A DNA stretch of 19,146 bases from an uncultured Pelagibacteraceae bacterium (GTDB lineage Bacteria; Pseudomonadota; Alphaproteobacteria; Pelagibacterales; Pelagibacteraceae): the NCBI GenBank assembly GCA_902557585.1, contig CACEBA010000013.1:1-19146 (forward strand), written 5' to 3'. This document shows, piece after piece, positions 17,406 through 19,146 of this stretch. Made by a program: the position numbers and the translations under genes. The first letter of the stretch is position 1. The number at the start of each line of letters is the position of its first letter. A model generated the notes under the pieces. It worked only from the letters and a program-made list of their open reading frames with translations. It ran no database searches and was not told the origin of the DNA.

Positions 17406-17481
17406 GGGCGGTTAGCTCAGTTGGTAGAGCATCTCGTTTACACCGAGGGGGTCATAGGTTCGAGTCCTATACTGCCCACCA
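17406..17481 (+). tRNA. tRNA-Val (TAC)
   Basis: 76 nt. GGGCGGT pairs with ACTGCCC (one G-U). The D-arm TAGCTCAGTTGGTAGAGC, anticodon stem CTCGT/ACGAG-like with loop TTTACAC (anticodon TAC), the T-arm ATAGGTTCGAGTCCTAT and the encoded CCA are all clear. It decodes GTN valine codons. It is followed 12 bases later by tRNA-Asp, the usual pair upstream of nuoA in alphaproteobacteria. Confidence 0.98.
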
Positions 17482-17493
17482 AGAATCAAAAGT

Positions 17494-17570
17494 GGGGGTG
17501 TAGCTCAGTTGGTTAGAGCGATCGCCTGTCACGCGATAGGTCGAGGGTTCGAGTCCCTTCACTCCCGCCA
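17494..17570 (+). tRNA. tRNA-Asp (GTC)
   Basis: 77 nt. GGGGGTG pairs with CACTCCC, ATCGC/GCGAT forms the anticodon stem around CTGTCAC (anticodon GTC), and GAGGGTTCGAGTCCCTT forms the T-arm. CCA is encoded. A short T-run (17572-17578) follows directly and may help end the tRNA transcript. Confidence 0.98.
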
Positions 17571-17647
17571 CTTTTTTTGTAATGAAATCTTTAAATTTAC
17601 TAATACATTGATATTATTGAGTTTTTCAGCTTAATAACTCTAAATAT

Positions 17648-17677
17648 TTGAAATTGTTACCTTTTTTTTTATTATAA
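17648..17677 (+). promoter_or_regulatory. Possible sigma70 promoter for the nuo operon
   Basis: TTGAAA (17648-17653), 18 bases, TTATAA (17672-17677), 52 bases before the nuoA ATG. The rest of the 159-base gap between tRNA-Asp and nuoA is AT-rich with no other clear signal. Confidence 0.3.
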
Positions 17678-17729
17678 ATGTGACGTATGAGCGCTACAAG
17701 AATAAAAAAAAAGTGTTATATAGACTTCA

Positions 17730-18098
17730 ATGTTATCTGAATTTTTACAAGACTACTTACCAATCATAATTTTTTTAGTTCTCGCTTTAGGGTTAAGTTG
17801 CGTTTTTGTTGTAGTAAATTTTATTCTCTCGCCTAAAAAACCTGACCCAGAAAAACTATCTGCATATGAATGTGGTTTTGAACCGTTTGAAGACTCAAGA
17901 ATGGAGTTTGATGTAAGATTTTATTTAGTAGCAATTTTATTTATAATTTTTGATTTAGAAATTGCATTCCTTTTTCCTTGGGCAATTTCACTGGGCAACA
18001 TTGGTATATTAGGCTTTTCCTCAATGATGATTTTCTTATTCATACTTACAATTGGCTTTATTTATGAGTGGAAAAAAGGCGCCTTAGACTGGGAATAA
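17730..18098 (+). CDS. nuoA: NADH-quinone oxidoreductase subunit A
   Basis: 122 residues with three membrane helices (about 10-33, 64-86, 93-113) and the diagnostic loop YECGFEPF (46-53). The helix-2 acidic residues (Asp75 and Glu77 in FDLEIAF) are conserved in complex I and lie near the quinone/proton pathway. First gene of the complex I operon, 12 bases before nuoB. In this orientation it follows the two tRNAs, matching alphaproteobacterial gene order. Confidence 0.97.
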   Translation: MLSEFLQDYLPIIIFLVLALGLSCVFVVVNFILSPKKPDPEKLSAYECGFEPFEDSRMEFDVRFYLVAILFIIFDLEIAFLFPWAISLGNIGILGFSSMMIFLFILTIGFIYEWKKGALDWE

Positions 18099-18110
18099 AA
18101 ATAAATTATT

Positions 18111-18626
18111 ATGAATGATAAATTAGACCAGATACCTGAGGAATTTAGGCAACTTGCAGATGATTTTAGTAAGAATGGCTTTATTACAACATCATTGGAT
18201 AATTTAATAAATTGGTCTAGAGCTGGTTCGCTACACTGGATGACCTTTGGTTTAGCCTGTTGCGCTGTTGAAATGATGCAAACATCAATGCCAAGATATG
18301 ATCTTGAAAGATTTGGTGCAGCTCCAAGAGCTTCCCCAAGACAATCTGATGTGATGATAGTTGCTGGAACTTTAACAAATAAAATGGCACCAGCTTTAAG
18401 AAAAGTTTACGATCAAATGCCAGAACCAAGATATGTGATTTCTATGGGAAGTTGTGCTAATGGAGGTGGTTATTATCATTATTCATATTCTGTAGTTAGA
18501 GGTTGCGATAGAATAGTTCCTGTCGATGTTTATGTTCCAGGATGCCCCCCTTCGGCAGAGGCTTTATTATATGGAATTCTGCAACTTCAAAAAAAAATTA
18601 GAAACAAAGGTTCAATTACAAGGTAG
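18111..18626 (+). CDS. nuoB: NADH-quinone oxidoreductase subunit B
   Basis: 171 residues, PSST subunit of complex I. Cys50, Cys51, Cys115 and Cys145 form the N2 [4Fe-4S] site that reduces ubiquinone. The [20 protein letters not shown] and [15 protein letters not shown] regions are nearly invariant family sequence. The N-terminal 30 or so residues are the variable part. The stop TAG is followed by nuoC after two bases, so translation is probably coupled. Confidence 0.97.
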   Translation: MNDKLDQIPEEFRQLADDFSKNGFITTSLDNLINWSRAGSLHWMTFGLACCAVEMMQTSMPRYDLERFGAAPRASPRQSDVMIVAGTLTNKMAPALRKVYDQMPEPRYVISMGSCANGGGYYHYSYSVVRGCDRIVPVDVYVPGCPPSAEALLYGILQLQKKIRNKGSITR

Positions 18627-18628
18627 GC

Positions 18629-19146
18629 ATGAATAACTTAATAGATTTAGAAAAAAAAATTAATTCTGAATTAACAACTAAAATTAATAAAAGTGAGATT
18701 AAGCATAATCAAATTTATCTTGAAACAGACAAAGATGATCTTATTGACGTAATTTTGTTTTTAAAAACAAATTCAGATACAAAATTTAGACAACTTATTG
18801 ATATTACAGTAATAGACTATCCTGAAAATAACCCAAGATTTCAAATTGTTTATTTATTTTTAAGTCATGAATATAATCAAAGAGTTATATTAAAATATTC
18901 TATTGGCGAAAATGAAATAATACCATCTGTAACAAGTATTTTTCCTGCAGCTAACTGGATGGAAAGAGAAGTTTTTGATATGTATGGTGTTTCTTTTAAA
19001 GATCATCCAGATTTGAGACGGATACTAACTGATTATGGATTTCAAGGTCATCCACTTAGAAAAGATTTTCCACTAACTGGACATACTGAAGTTAGGTACA
19101 GCGAAGATCAAAAAAAAGTAATAAACGAACCTGTAAAGCTTGAGCA
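18629..19146 (+). CDS. nuoC: NADH-quinone oxidoreductase subunit C, 3' truncated by contig end
   Basis: 172 codons are present from ATG 18629 to the last base of the window; no stop is reached. The 30-kDa subunit signature is complete (NWMEREVFDMYGVSF, then HPDLRRILTDYGF, then GHPLRKDFPLTG), with ERE and HPD motifs intact. Only the short C-terminal tail is missing. The gene continues the nuoA-nuoB unit and would normally be followed by nuoD. The window ends at the same base here as in the mirrored copy at 1-518. Confidence 0.94.
   Translation, partial: MNNLIDLEKKINSELTTKINKSEIKHNQIYLETDKDDLIDVILFLKTNSDTKFRQLIDITVIDYPENNPRFQIVYLFLSHEYNQRVILKYSIGENEIIPSVTSIFPAANWMEREVFDMYGVSFKDHPDLRRILTDYGFQGHPLRKDFPLTGHTEVRYSEDQKKVINEPVKLE

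Larger units (their letters stand above)
13704..19146. repeat. Right arm of the perfect inverted repeat (probable authentic locus)
   Basis: This is the reverse complement of 1-5443. Here the repeat edge at 13704 falls inside an uninterrupted dehydrogenase gene, with no disturbance of the frame, whereas the left copy is broken at the same codon. That asymmetry identifies this arm as the original context. The arm ends in nuoC at the contig edge. Confidence 0.97.

Noticed and set aside
17406..17570. tRNA genes as an integration site for a genomic island
   Set aside because: The metabolic block lies on the 5' side of tRNA-Val, integrases usually use the 3' end, and no integrase or direct repeat of a tRNA end was seen.
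1..19146. Terminal inverted repeats of a composite transposon, linear plasmid or hairpin-ended replicon
   Set aside because: The arms contain ordinary chromosomal genes (nuoABC, two tRNAs) cut off mid-gene at the contig edge, with no transposase, replication or telomere-resolution gene and no target duplication.

Overview
The window is AT-rich DNA from an alphaproteobacterium, most likely SAR11 (Pelagibacterales). The support is the low GC, very short intergenic gaps, a nuoC that is not fused to nuoD, the alphaproteobacterial order lon ... tRNA-Val, tRNA-Asp, nuoA, nuoB, nuoC, and protein sequences that look like that clade. Taxonomy is inferred from gene content and sequence style; no search was run.

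The dominant structure is a perfect, end-to-end inverted duplication. Bases 1-5443 are the reverse complement of 13704-19146 (position x pairs with 19147-x), and both arms stop at the same base inside nuoC. The arms flank an unrepeated core, 5444-13703. The left arm breaks inside a FAD-dependent oxidase gene at 5443 and is joined directly to the middle of lon at 5444. The right arm runs without a break into the complete oxidase gene. The simplest reading is that 5444-19146 is the true chromosomal order and that 1-5443 is an inverted chimeric copy, of the kind made by strand switching during multiple displacement amplification and then expanded by the assembler. The left-arm genes should therefore not be counted as second copies.

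The true order, left to right, is as follows. The C-terminal two thirds of lon (5444-7044, with a one-base frameshift near 5473) comes first. It is followed by a tripartite TRAP transporter, dctP-dctQ-dctM (7164-9984), then a crotonase-family enzyme (9985-10767) and a CaiB/BaiF-type CoA-transferase (10771-11964), all on the plus strand and nearly contiguous. Converging on these from the minus strand are a 967-residue fused FAD/iron-sulfur D-2-hydroxyacid dehydrogenase (11961-14864) and a mandelate racemase-type acid-sugar dehydratase or racemase (14886-16037). Divergent from that pair is a class V aminotransferase of the serine-glyoxylate type (16083-17255). Next come tRNA-Val(TAC) and tRNA-Asp(GTC), then nuoA, nuoB and a truncated nuoC.

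Together the block between lon and the tRNAs looks like an organic-acid utilisation module. The TRAP system would import a carboxylate, the CoA-transferase and crotonase would activate and transform it as a CoA ester, the enolase-superfamily enzyme would dehydrate or epimerise a hydroxy acid, the FAD/Fe-S enzyme would oxidise a D-2-hydroxy acid, and the aminotransferase would process glyoxylate or a 2-oxo acid. The substrate cannot be read from the sequence. The genes sit where other alphaproteobacteria usually have hupB between lon and tRNA-Val, so this may be a strain-variable insertion. No integrase, transposase, CRISPR array or defence system was seen.
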